Shown: positions 37,294-46,298 of the stretch, one piece after another
Numbering within the stretch: the first letter of the stretch is position 1
How the letters are laid out: every line of letters begins with the position of its first letter
From: Bacteroidota bacterium
GTDB taxonomy: Bacteria > Bacteroidota > Bacteroidia > AKYH767-A > OLB10
Assembly (NCBI GenBank): GCA_016717725.1
Contig: JADKFA010000046.1
Coordinates: forward strand, 186,001 to 250,000
DNA length: 64,000 nt
Direction: 5' to 3'
The notes under the pieces: generated by a model
Databases searched by the model: none
What the model was told of the DNA's origin: nothing
What the model saw: only the letters and a program-made list of their open reading frames with translations
Translations under genes and position numbers: made by a program

Positions 37294-38616
37294 ATGCGTA
37301 AAAAAGAAGAACAAAAGGATACTTTCTTTATGCTAAAAAAAAGCGGCATAGCACTGACTGTAAAAGGCGGTGGCATGATAACGCAATACCTTTTCATTTT
37401 TACGGTCGCGCACCTATTAGGTCCGGGGATGCTTGGTACGTTCACACTTTCGTTTACGGTAATGCAACTCATATCGATTTTAGCATTACTCGGTCTCGAC
37501 AATTTACTCATTAGAAAAGTTGCTGCTGCCAAGGCATCGAATGATTTGATTGCTTTAAAAAGTGCGTATCAAACATCCTTGAAAACAACAGCTGTTTCGT
37601 CCCTACTCTTTGGACTTCTGATGTATTTATTATCTCCATTCATTGCAGAAAGCATTTTCCATAAACCCTTACTCACTGATCATTTAAAAGTGATGAGTTT
37701 AGCATTACCACCCTTTGTTTGGATCACCCTACATGCGGGTGCATTCCGTGGTTCGAAAAACATGTTGGGCTTCACGCTATTCAAAACCATCATTCCATTA
37801 TTAAATGCGCTACTTATATTCATTTCTTTTCAATTAAAAGTTGACTTTACTCCCGTGATGGGTTTTACAAGTTCAACGATACTAGTAGCCATCTTTTATT
37901 TTTTGAGCTGGAGAAAGTATTCAAATATATCTAGTATTCAATCTACACCATCACTTGATTGGAAGACCATGGTAAAAGAATCATTACCCATGATGATGAC
38001 AGGTTCCATATTCTTTATTCTCAATTGGGTGGATAATATTGCAATTGGCATTTATTGGTCGGAGGCCCATGTTGGTTTCTATGACACGGCATTTAAAATA
38101 TCATCTGCATCAGCTGCCATTTTAATGGCAGTTAATGCCATTCAAGCTCCTACTTTTGCGGAGATAAAAAGTTCCAACGATCAGAACCGATTAAAAACAT
38201 ATGTTTACAACTCAACACGACTTTTATTTTATGCAACAGCACCCATTACGCTAATCATTTTATTATTCCCAGAATTTCTTTTGTCGTTATTTGGAAAAGA
38301 ATTTTCTATAGCTGGATCAAGTTTACAAATCTTAGCAGCTGGTAATTTCATCAACTGCATTACAGGTTCAGTAGGTATATTGCTTATGATGACTGGGCAT
38401 CAAGTACAATACAATCGAATCATCATTATTGCTGCATTGCTAGGAATTAGCTTGAATTTCATTCTTGTTCCCTTTATGGGTATTGAAGGGGCTGCTATTT
38501 CATCAACGGTTTCCAAAATATTTTGGAATTTAGCTGCAGTATATTATGCCTATAAAAAACTAGGATTAATTTCCATCTACTTCCCAGGATTAAAACGACC
38601 ACGCCCAACGAATTAA
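37294..38616 (+). CDS. Polysaccharide flippase (Wzx/MATE-like)
   Basis: 440 residues from the ATG at 37294. A TTG 15 bases earlier lies inside the likely -7 box (CATCTTTG, 37274-37281), so it is rejected. Hydrophobic throughout with about 12 to 14 helices. Family features: GGGMITQYLFIFTVAHLLGPGMLG at the start, MVKESLPMMMTGSIFFILNWVDN in the middle and GIEGAAISSTVSKIFWNL near the end. Such proteins move lipid-linked oligosaccharides across the inner membrane. It opens a plus-strand polysaccharide locus and is followed by a sulfotransferase gene after nine bases. Confidence 0.88.
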   Translation: MRKKEEQKDTFFMLKKSGIALTVKGGGMITQYLFIFTVAHLLGPGMLGTFTLSFTVMQLISILALLGLDNLLIRKVAAAKASNDLIALKSAYQTSLKTTAVSSLLFGLLMYLLSPFIAESIFHKPLLTDHLKVMSLALPPFVWITLHAGAFRGSKNMLGFTLFKTIIPLLNALLIFISFQLKVDFTPVMGFTSSTILVAIFYFLSWRKYSNISSIQSTPSLDWKTMVKESLPMMMTGSIFFILNWVDNIAIGIYWSEAHVGFYDTAFKISSASAAILMAVNAIQAPTFAEIKSSNDQNRLKTYVYNSTRLLFYATAPITLIILLFPEFLLSLFGKEFSIAGSSLQILAAGNFINCITGSVGILLMMTGHQVQYNRIIIIAALLGISLNFILVPFMGIEGAAISSTVSKIFWNLAAVYYAYKKLGLISIYFPGLKRPRPTN

Positions 38617-38625
38617 CACATAAAA

Positions 38626-39582
38626 TTGAATATCGCAAAACCAAATTTCTTTATTGTAGGGGCAGCAAAAAGCGGAACCACCTCTCTTTATGCTTATTTA
38701 AATCAGCATCCGGAAGTATACATGAGTCCGATTAAAGAGCCCAATTATTTTGCTAGTGATATCAATCAAGACGAAATTAGAGAAGAAGTGAAAGCACGTT
38801 TAAAATTGCTTCAAATAGATGAATATATCAAAAGCGATATGAGTAAAACCATGCATCGTGCATTCATCACTTCCTTCGATCAATATTTAGCTTTATTCCG
38901 TTTTGCAAAAGATGAAAAAGCCATTGGTGAAGCCAGTGCATCTTACTTATTTTCGAAAACTGCAGCAAAAAATATCTATCAATACAATTCCAATGCAAAA
39001 ATAATCATGGTCCTGCGACAGCCCGTTCAAAGAGCTTATTCACATTACCTGATGGATCAACGCATGGCACTCACCAACCTTTCCTTTGAAGATGCACTCA
39101 TTGAAGAAAAAAAGCATCCTATTCGAAATTGGGGTGCCACTTCTCTTTATCTTGAGCTAGGATTATACAGTGAGCAGGTTAAACGATATTTAGATCTTTT
39201 TCCTAAACAACAAATATTAATTCTACTCAATGAAGAGTTACGTCATTCGACTGAATCCACCATGAAAAAGGTTTATGCTTTTTTAAATGTGAACTCCAAT
39301 TTCGAAGTCTCCCTTGAGCAAGAATTTAATACTGCAGCGGTACCTCGAAATCCGATAGTAAGAAAATTAATAACTATAAATACCTTTCGTGTTAAAATAC
39401 GTCGTGCACTAAAACATAGTTTTCTTAAAGGCATAATCAAAAGTGTACTTTTTACAAAGCCCGAAAAAGGAGAAATGCTTCCTGAAACCAAAGCTCAATT
39501 ACAAAAATATTACGATGACGATATAAAATCACTTGAGCAATTAATAGATAAAGATTTAAGCACATGGCAGAAGAAAATATAA
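38626..39582 (+). CDS. PAPS-dependent sulfotransferase
   Basis: 318 residues from a TTG start nine bases after the flippase stop; no ATG precedes the first motif. GAAKSGTTSL (residues 12-21) binds the 5'-phosphosulfate, LRQPVQRAYSHY binds the 3'-phosphate, and MSPIKEPNYFASD is shared with the next two genes. It is one of three tandem paralogues and overlaps the next by 19 bases. Likely sulfates a sugar of the local polysaccharide; the exact acceptor is unknown. Confidence 0.88.
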   Translation: MNIAKPNFFIVGAAKSGTTSLYAYLNQHPEVYMSPIKEPNYFASDINQDEIREEVKARLKLLQIDEYIKSDMSKTMHRAFITSFDQYLALFRFAKDEKAIGEASASYLFSKTAAKNIYQYNSNAKIIMVLRQPVQRAYSHYLMDQRMALTNLSFEDALIEEKKHPIRNWGATSLYLELGLYSEQVKRYLDLFPKQQILILLNEELRHSTESTMKKVYAFLNVNSNFEVSLEQEFNTAAVPRNPIVRKLITINTFRVKIRRALKHSFLKGIIKSVLFTKPEKGEMLPETKAQLQKYYDDDIKSLEQLIDKDLSTWQKKI

Positions 39583-40526
39583 CTTACTTTCCTAATTTTT
39601 TAGTAGCGGGTGCTGCAAAGTGTGGGACTACTACACTCTATCATTACCTTCGTCAGCATCCTGATGTATACATGAGTCCCATAAAAGAGCCTAACCATTT
39701 TTCAACCGACATTCAACCCATACATTTCAGTCCAGAGTATAAAAAGTATGAAAGAAGTAAAAATTTAGATATTGAAAAATATGTATCAGGTGATATGCAA
39801 GAAGAGCAATGGGGAGCTTATGTATTAAATCGGGACCATTATCTTCAACTCTTTAAATTTGCAAAAGGTAAACAGTGCATTGGAGAGATTAGTAACTCCT
39901 ATATGTTTTCGAAGGAAGCAGCAATAAATATAAAAAAAGAATTTCCTAACATGAAAATAGTAATGATTTTGCGACAACCTGCAGAACGTGCCTATTCTCA
40001 TTACTTAGCTAATCTAAGAGATGGTAGAACAACTCGAAACTTTCGCGAAGAGGTTGAATATGATGATGCTAAAATCTTACATGGTTGGAGTATCTCACAT
40101 CTCTACTACGAATTAGGCTTATATGCAGAACAAATAAAAAGATTTCAGGACTTATTTCCCGCAGAACAAATAAAGATCTTTCTATTTGATGATTTGAAAA
40201 CAGACAATCAAAAATTAGGGAGAGATCTATTTAACTTTTTAGGACTTAAAACTGATGTTTCCATTGATTACAATGAACGGCACAATGAAGCACGCATCCC
40301 TAAAAATCCAGGATTGATCAAATTCGTAACTCAACTTGGCATTAAACGGAAACTCTTTAGAGTGCTACCAAAAGCTTGGCAAAAAAAAGCGAAAGATTCC
40401 TTTTTCAAAGAAGGAAAAATTCCAAAGATGTCAGACGAAGACAAAGCGTGGATGACTTCACGATATGTAAAACAAATTGAGCAATTAGAAAAACTTATTC
40501 AACGAGATTTAAAATCTTGGAAATAA
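39564..40526 (+). CDS. PAPS-dependent sulfotransferase
   Basis: 320 residues. Motifs: GAAKCGTTTL (16-25), MSPIKEPNHFSTD and LRQPAERAYSHY. Closest in the window to the previous gene, which it overlaps by 19 bases, so the pair arose by tandem duplication and is translationally coupled. Lysine-rich C-terminus (KAWQKKAKDSFFKEGK). Confidence 0.88.
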   Translation: MAEENITYFPNFLVAGAAKCGTTTLYHYLRQHPDVYMSPIKEPNHFSTDIQPIHFSPEYKKYERSKNLDIEKYVSGDMQEEQWGAYVLNRDHYLQLFKFAKGKQCIGEISNSYMFSKEAAINIKKEFPNMKIVMILRQPAERAYSHYLANLRDGRTTRNFREEVEYDDAKILHGWSISHLYYELGLYAEQIKRFQDLFPAEQIKIFLFDDLKTDNQKLGRDLFNFLGLKTDVSIDYNERHNEARIPKNPGLIKFVTQLGIKRKLFRVLPKAWQKKAKDSFFKEGKIPKMSDEDKAWMTSRYVKQIEQLEKLIQRDLKSWK

Positions 40527-40531
40527 ATAAA

Positions 40532-41413
40532 ATGAAATCCATTCGACCTCCTTTCTTTATCGTTGGAGCTCCAAAAGCGGGCACCACAGCACTTCACCTT
40601 TTCCTTGATAAACATCCAGAAGTTTGCATGAGTACGGACAAAGAGCCCAACTATTTTAGTCATAAAGAAATCAAAGAGCAATTATTATATTATAAAAAAA
40701 CTAATAGCACTACTGAATCAGAGTATCTAAGTTTATTTCATCCAACCCCTAAAACAAAAATTGCGGGAGAAGGGAGTGTTTCCTATCTTTTCTATCCGAT
40801 GGTACCAGAACGAATTAAAAATTTCTCACCTGACGCTAAAATTATTATTTCATTGAGGAATCCTGTACAAAGAGCTTTTTCACATTACCAAATGGATTAC
40901 AGTTTAGGATACGTAAACGAAACCTTCGAACAAATTTTTCGAAATGGGCAATCACATCCAAAAACAGGAAATCACTTTCAACAATATTTCTTACTTGGCA
41001 ACTACGGAACACAAGTTGAGCGCTATCTAAAAACATTTGGAGATACGAATGTATTAATTATATTACATCAAGATATTATTCAATCACCTAAGCAGGTAAT
41101 TCAAAAACTTTGTCACTTTCTCGGAATTGATGACTCCCTACTTCCAGCAGAAATCGAACAACACAATGTAACCATGGCTGGCAAGAACAAAATAATTCAA
41201 TGGCTTTACAAACAAAAACTCTTTCGAAAAACAATTGGAGTACTTGTCAGCGAACAAAGCAAAGCCAAAGTAAAGAGTTTACTATTTAGCAAACAGGATT
41301 TGCCACAACTAGATCAAAAACTAGCGGTCGAACTTCAACAATACTATAGAGACGAAATGTTATTACTACAACGAATAAGTACATTAGACATTAAAAACTG
41401 GATCCATGATTAA
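40532..41413 (+). CDS. PAPS-dependent sulfotransferase
   Basis: 293 residues from the ATG at 40532; a TTG 15 bases earlier inside the previous gene adds only a short basic tail. Motifs: GAPKAGTTAL, MSTDKEPNYFSHK and LRNPVQRAFSHYQMDYSLG. Third member of the tandem set and the most diverged of the three. A gap of 20 bases separates it from the polymerase-like gene. Confidence 0.87.
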   Translation: MKSIRPPFFIVGAPKAGTTALHLFLDKHPEVCMSTDKEPNYFSHKEIKEQLLYYKKTNSTTESEYLSLFHPTPKTKIAGEGSVSYLFYPMVPERIKNFSPDAKIIISLRNPVQRAFSHYQMDYSLGYVNETFEQIFRNGQSHPKTGNHFQQYFLLGNYGTQVERYLKTFGDTNVLIILHQDIIQSPKQVIQKLCHFLGIDDSLLPAEIEQHNVTMAGKNKIIQWLYKQKLFRKTIGVLVSEQSKAKVKSLLFSKQDLPQLDQKLAVELQQYYRDEMLLLQRISTLDIKNWIHD

Positions 41414-41433
41414 TAACTAAATTTGTTAACTCT

Positions 41434-42726
41434 ATGGAAACCGCACGTCTACTTTCCCTATTCTACAAAAAACTACTTACTCCATTCATATGGTTCCTCT
41501 TTTTCCTATTGAGTTTTCGTGTGCTTGCACGATTTCCCTCAGGAATATTTGAAGCTTTTTTCATTTTAGTAGTGATTTTGACCAGCATCATTTCCATCAG
41601 AGATATCATTCTACAATGGCTTGCTGGAAAAGCAAACTATTTTCATATGATACTTGCTCCTCTTTTCATTCTTCCCTTCATCACCGCATATCAGGCGAAT
41701 GTTGAATTTCATCAACCTTATTTAATTGGATTACTTGCCCAAAGACAACACTTCATTATTTTCGCTGGTTATTTTTTAGTGCTTGGATTAAAAAACAAGA
41801 GTTTTGACATTGACAGTTTCAGAAAACACTTTATTCGATCACTGTTTATAATTATGGGGATTATGTTGTTTTTTAGTGTGCTTATAAATCCACTTGTATT
41901 TAACAATACTGACTTTGTTGAATTCAGTTTAAACAAAGGTTGGCATTATGAATTTCCCAGTGATGTGATTGCTACGGTAATTCTTTACTCTATGTTTAAA
42001 CTTTTAAAAGAAAACAAAAAACGTTTTATCCTACCTTTATTATTTGGAGGACTATACTTCTTGGTATATATCCAAGATCGATCGCAACTACTAATGATTG
42101 CTATCACAGTGTTCATATTTTTCATTCGAAATATTGATATTTATCGGAAATTTATTTATATTTTATGGGGAATTACAGGGGCTAGTGCCCTTTTATTAAT
42201 TATTTATATTGTTGATCCCGGATTGATAGACCATTACATTACAATTTTTGGAAACGCTTCTACAATTGTTACTGGAAACACTACTACTGAATACTCAACT
42301 GCCATGCGTATTTCAGAAGCCGCAATAGCAATAAAGGGTATCGCAATACATCCATTATTTGGAAATGGTTTTATAAGTTCGCAATTCAAGGGTGGATTTT
42401 CAGGTTTCTTTGGGTATTTCTTTGCATCAGATGTTGGAATTTTAGGTAATCTTTTTGTTTACGGAATAATCGGAACACTTATATTTTACATTCCATTTTT
42501 CGTTACACTAAGTTGGACGAAACAACTTCGAAAAAATACCGACATCCTTTTAACTACATGCCAGTATGGGATGGTTTTTATCTTTTTAGATATGATAACA
42601 GCTGCTTCCAATATTAAATACATGGGCTTGCCATCCATCTTCTTTGGAATCATTTATTACTATCGGTACTTTGTAGTTAATGAGAATAATGAAAAGGCTC
42701 AAACCTATCAAATAAAGTCAAAATAA
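41434..42726 (+). CDS. O-antigen ligase/polymerase-like membrane protein
   Basis: 430 residues with about 10-12 predicted membrane helices. A long loop in the second half contains GNTTTEYSTAMRISEAAIAIKG and HPLFGNGFISSQFKGG, matching the position and type of the periplasmic loop of Wzy/WaaL proteins (family O-antigen ligase). It would join repeat units into a polymer, or attach the polymer, at the periplasmic face. It sits between sulfotransferase genes, as expected for a Wzx/Wzy-type locus. The Wzy/WaaL choice cannot be made from sequence alone. Confidence 0.75.
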   Translation: METARLLSLFYKKLLTPFIWFLFFLLSFRVLARFPSGIFEAFFILVVILTSIISIRDIILQWLAGKANYFHMILAPLFILPFITAYQANVEFHQPYLIGLLAQRQHFIIFAGYFLVLGLKNKSFDIDSFRKHFIRSLFIIMGIMLFFSVLINPLVFNNTDFVEFSLNKGWHYEFPSDVIATVILYSMFKLLKENKKRFILPLLFGGLYFLVYIQDRSQLLMIAITVFIFFIRNIDIYRKFIYILWGITGASALLLIIYIVDPGLIDHYITIFGNASTIVTGNTTTEYSTAMRISEAAIAIKGIAIHPLFGNGFISSQFKGGFSGFFGYFFASDVGILGNLFVYGIIGTLIFYIPFFVTLSWTKQLRKNTDILLTTCQYGMVFIFLDMITAASNIKYMGLPSIFFGIIYYYRYFVVNENNEKAQTYQIKSK

Positions 42727-42776
42727 AATAGTTAACTCAATCATATTTTACCTCGACCAACAACGTAATTACATTT

Positions 42777-43799
42777 ATGATAAATAGAAACCAAAAATTG
42801 ATTTTTGTTGTCGGTAATAGTCGATCAGGAACAACTATGCTTGGTCGAATGTTGGGACGCAACTCTCGTGTTTATAAATTTCCAGAACTTCATCTATTTG
42901 GTCCCTGCATCCCTCATGGTGAAGAACTGACGCCAATGAGTGAAGCTGAAGTCACTAAAGCCTTTTGTTGGTTATTAGATGTGGCGGATCGAAAACTTCA
43001 TGCAACAAGATTGCCGAATAAATATATTAATGCTGCAACGGCACTTTGCAAAGAACACTTTCACCCCTCTATTCATGCATGGGAAGTATATTATCATTTT
43101 GTATTAGATGAAGTAAAGAAGAGAGGGAAAGAAATTCCAAGTGAAGATTTGCCAGGGAATGTTTTTAAGATTGATCAAATACTTGAAGTATTTCCGGAAG
43201 CTGTATTCATCAACATGATTCGTGATCCTAGAGATGTTCTTCTCTCACAAAAAAACCGACATCAACGTAGAAAGCATGGTGGTGGTTATGTAAAGCGGAG
43301 AGAAATGTTACGATTTTGGGCCAATTATCATCCTCAATTGATTTGTCGTTTATGGAAAAATGCCATCAAGGCAGGGTGTACCCCTCCTCGGGAAAAAGTA
43401 TTAAATGTCTACTTTGAAAAATTAATTATTAATCCGGAAGCAACCCTTCAAGAAATTTGTAAGCATTGTGGAATAGAATACCAGAATGACATGTTAAATG
43501 TTCCGCAAGTGGGATCATCCATGCGAAAAGATGAGCCGGGAAAAGCAGGAATTGATTCCTCTCGTACGGGAACTTGGAATTCGGGGGGATTAAACGCCGC
43601 TGAAATTGAAATATGTGAAAGAATTAACGGAGAATGGATGGACACCTTAGGGTATTCAAAATCAAATCTGAAGGGAAATCTTGCTCAAAAATTAAGATTA
43701 TCCTTACTTCTTCCAATCAAACTAATTTTAGCACTTCTTTTGAATTGGAATCGGACAAAAGGGCGTCTTCATTATTTACTTAGTCGATTTTTCAAATAA
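42777..43799 (+). CDS. Sulfotransferase of a second subtype
   Basis: 340 residues. GNSRSGTTML (residues 13-22) is the phosphosulfate-binding loop and MIRDPRDVLLSQKNRHQRRKHGG covers the 3'-phosphate site, the form typical of Sulfotransfer_3 members. It is not close to the three tandem genes at 38626-41413, so it may act on a different acceptor. The C-terminus holds a hydrophobic segment (LLLPIKLILALLLNW) that could anchor it to the membrane. Confidence 0.85.
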   Translation: MINRNQKLIFVVGNSRSGTTMLGRMLGRNSRVYKFPELHLFGPCIPHGEELTPMSEAEVTKAFCWLLDVADRKLHATRLPNKYINAATALCKEHFHPSIHAWEVYYHFVLDEVKKRGKEIPSEDLPGNVFKIDQILEVFPEAVFINMIRDPRDVLLSQKNRHQRRKHGGGYVKRREMLRFWANYHPQLICRLWKNAIKAGCTPPREKVLNVYFEKLIINPEATLQEICKHCGIEYQNDMLNVPQVGSSMRKDEPGKAGIDSSRTGTWNSGGLNAAEIEICERINGEWMDTLGYSKSNLKGNLAQKLRLSLLLPIKLILALLLNWNRTKGRLHYLLSRFFK

Positions 43800-43841
43800 A
43801 ATCATAAAATTAGCTTACTTTGTAATTCTAAAATTCATATC

Positions 43842-45095
43842 ATGAAAACTCTAATTCATTCTACTTTCTTAATTGCTCTACTCTTCTTGTTCTTTGCTTC
43901 CTGCTCTCAGAATAAAGGCAGTAAAAAATCTGTAGAAGTAAATTCAAGAAGTAATCAAACTTCATCTTCTGGAAATAATAATGCTCCAAACAGTGTTGAT
44001 GCATCCTCTGATGCACCTATTGTTTCTAACATAGAAAAAGAAACAGTAAATGTTGTTAAAAGTGGAACAAAAAATGAGCTTCCAAAAAACTGGCCTTGGA
44101 GAGGAATCAATTTTCAATCGGAAAATTCGGATGCTTCTGATGTCGCTTACTTAGCAAGCATAGGAGTTGACTTTCTTCGCATTCAGATGAAACCTGCTAT
44201 TCGTTCAAGAAGAAAAAAACTAGATCCTACAAAATGCTTCTACGATGAATTATACTGGGCAGATAGTATATTGACCGAATGTAAAAAATATGGTATGACA
44301 AGTGTAATAGCTTTCAATCATTTGGTATTAGACCCCAAAATAAATATTACAGAAAAATCACAAGAATTTTGGGACGAAAGAAAATATATCGATAGTACTT
44401 TAAATATGATTACTATTATAGCTAATAAATTTAAAACCCGTGGTGATGAATTATCCGCTTACGAAGTAATGGGTGAGCCTGTTATACGAAAAGGTCAACA
44501 AGAAAATGGAAAAACACCACCACAACTTGAAAAATTTTTTAAGGATGTTTTACAGACAATTCGTAAAGTAGATAGTGAAAGATGGTTCTTGCTCACACCT
44601 GGTCCATGGGGTAAGCCAACAAACTTCAATGGATTCGCTGGATTTAATATAAAGGATAACCGAATCATCTATAATGCACACATGTACTTGCCAGATCAAT
44701 TTACACATCAAGGGATTCACAATCGCCCGAGAGGTGTTCAGTATCCAGGAAAAATAAAAGGAGAGTTTTGGGATCGAAAGATGTTGGAGGAAAAACTGTC
44801 ACAACTGAAAAAATTTCAAGTGAAGCAAAATTGCTTAGTCTATATGGGAGAATTTCAAGCAACTCGTTGGTCAAAAGGAGCTGATATTTGGGTTAAAGAT
44901 GTAATTGAGTTGATGGATGCCTACCAATGGAGCTGGAGCTTGTTTGCTTTCGAAGCTGGAACGGTCTGCTGGGATCCCTACTATGACGTAGTTAATAAAA
45001 ATATTCCAATTGCTGATTGGGAGATTCAATATGTTGGACCCACAACCCCACATTGGAAATATATGCTCACTGAATACGCTAAAAATAAAAAATGA
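43842..45095 (+). CDS. GH5-like glycoside hydrolase lipoprotein
   Basis: 417 residues. Lipobox FFASC (about residue 22), then a Ser/Asn-rich linker and a TIM-barrel domain. The barrel pattern fits family GH5 (cellulase-like): GINFQSENSD, ASIGVDFLRIQM, YEVMGEP with a candidate acid Glu near residue 211, LVYMGEFQAT with a candidate nucleophile Glu near 337, and WSWSLFAFEAG. An exported hydrolase inside an exopolysaccharide locus is common and may trim or release the polymer made there. Its substrate is unknown. A 7/8 promoter box (TTACTTTG, 43815-43822) lies upstream. Confidence 0.78.
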   Translation: MKTLIHSTFLIALLFLFFASCSQNKGSKKSVEVNSRSNQTSSSGNNNAPNSVDASSDAPIVSNIEKETVNVVKSGTKNELPKNWPWRGINFQSENSDASDVAYLASIGVDFLRIQMKPAIRSRRKKLDPTKCFYDELYWADSILTECKKYGMTSVIAFNHLVLDPKINITEKSQEFWDERKYIDSTLNMITIIANKFKTRGDELSAYEVMGEPVIRKGQQENGKTPPQLEKFFKDVLQTIRKVDSERWFLLTPGPWGKPTNFNGFAGFNIKDNRIIYNAHMYLPDQFTHQGIHNRPRGVQYPGKIKGEFWDRKMLEEKLSQLKKFQVKQNCLVYMGEFQATRWSKGADIWVKDVIELMDAYQWSWSLFAFEAGTVCWDPYYDVVNKNIPIADWEIQYVGPTTPHWKYMLTEYAKNKK

Positions 45096-45108
45096 TTTTA
45101 AATATATT

Positions 45109-46284
45109 GTGTCTACTCGCCAAGTAAATATTTCGATGATTGATCCAGTAGGTATTAAGGCTGGCATGGATCATTATGATTTATTACTGCTTTCAGGGGT
45201 GCAAAATAATTCATATCACGTTGAACTCTATTCTAATTTCACTTCCGATTCTTCTACTGTAAAAGTACATCAGGTTTTTTTTAATACAGGAGTTTCGAAA
45301 GTAAAAGCAATAGTTAGCAATTTCTTTGGATTTTTTAAAGCACTACGCCGAAGTAAAAAAAACAATGTCGACTGGATTATTGTACATGTTTTTAGAGCTG
45401 GTCTTTTTGATTTGGCAACTTTTTCCCTTGCTCGTCTCATGGGATTTCGACTTTGTGCGATTGTTCATGACATTGAAAGTTTAGATACCATTACGCTACC
45501 TATTGTTCGAAAAACAGTAATTGAAAAACTACCACATCTACGCATTGTCCACAATGAATTTTGCAAAACAGAATTAATAAATTCACTACATGTGTCGATC
45601 GAAAATTCTACGCATGTTATTCCTCATGTGCACTTCCGACATTTGTTTCGTCCTTATCATGAAGTGCCTGGATTGTTGGATCAATTAAAATCAAGCGCTC
45701 ATCTTCCTGGAAAAATTCATGCGATGCTACCTGGATGTTTACGAGAACAAACTCCACTTTTACTATTCTTTGGACAAATTAAAAAAGCGAAAGGATTGGA
45801 TGTATTATTGGAAGCCATCTCGCAAACAAAAACTGATTTCAAAGTAATCATTGCAGGAAAATTACGAGATGATTCTTGGGATAGATACCATGATATTATT
45901 ACTGTTTTGAATTTAAAAGATCGAGTGATCCCCGTCATTCGACATATTACAGATGAAGAACGTGATTATCTATTTTCCATTTCCAATGCCATTGTACTTC
46001 CTTACACTCGAATCTATCAAAGCGGTGTATTATTGATGGCCATGAGTTTTCCAAAATTAGTTATCGCTTCCGATTTACCTCCCAACGCGGAGTTAATTAC
46101 ACATGGTAAAAATGGAATTTTATTTCAGTCGGAACACGCCGATTCTTTAGCTAAAGAAATTGATGCTTTCATTAATGGAACCTATAATTCCAACTCTTTA
46201 CAGCAAAAGGCTTTTGAAGACATTGCACAACATTACAGTCCCGAAAAAATTGGGGAACTATACAGAAAAATTCTCGTGAAATAA
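45109..46284 (+). CDS. GT4-type glycosyltransferase
   Basis: 391 residues from a GTG at 45109, 13 bases past the GH5-like stop. An earlier ATG at 45010 would overlap that gene and add a sequence with no family likeness. The GTG start gives STRQVNISMIDPVGIKAGMDHYD, like the N-terminal Rossmann part of GT4 enzymes. The C-terminal domain has LLLFFGQIKKAKGLDVLLEAI, then LPYTRIYQSGVLLMAMSF and IASDLPPNAELITHGKNG, typical of the donor site. It ends the plus-strand polysaccharide locus, 14 bases before the convergent glmS stop. Confidence 0.85.
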   Translation: MSTRQVNISMIDPVGIKAGMDHYDLLLLSGVQNNSYHVELYSNFTSDSSTVKVHQVFFNTGVSKVKAIVSNFFGFFKALRRSKKNNVDWIIVHVFRAGLFDLATFSLARLMGFRLCAIVHDIESLDTITLPIVRKTVIEKLPHLRIVHNEFCKTELINSLHVSIENSTHVIPHVHFRHLFRPYHEVPGLLDQLKSSAHLPGKIHAMLPGCLREQTPLLLFFGQIKKAKGLDVLLEAISQTKTDFKVIIAGKLRDDSWDRYHDIITVLNLKDRVIPVIRHITDEERDYLFSISNAIVLPYTRIYQSGVLLMAMSFPKLVIASDLPPNAELITHGKNGILFQSEHADSLAKEIDAFINGTYNSNSLQQKAFEDIAQHYSPEKIGELYRKILVK

Positions 46285-46298
46285 TTTGTTTTTCGGTA

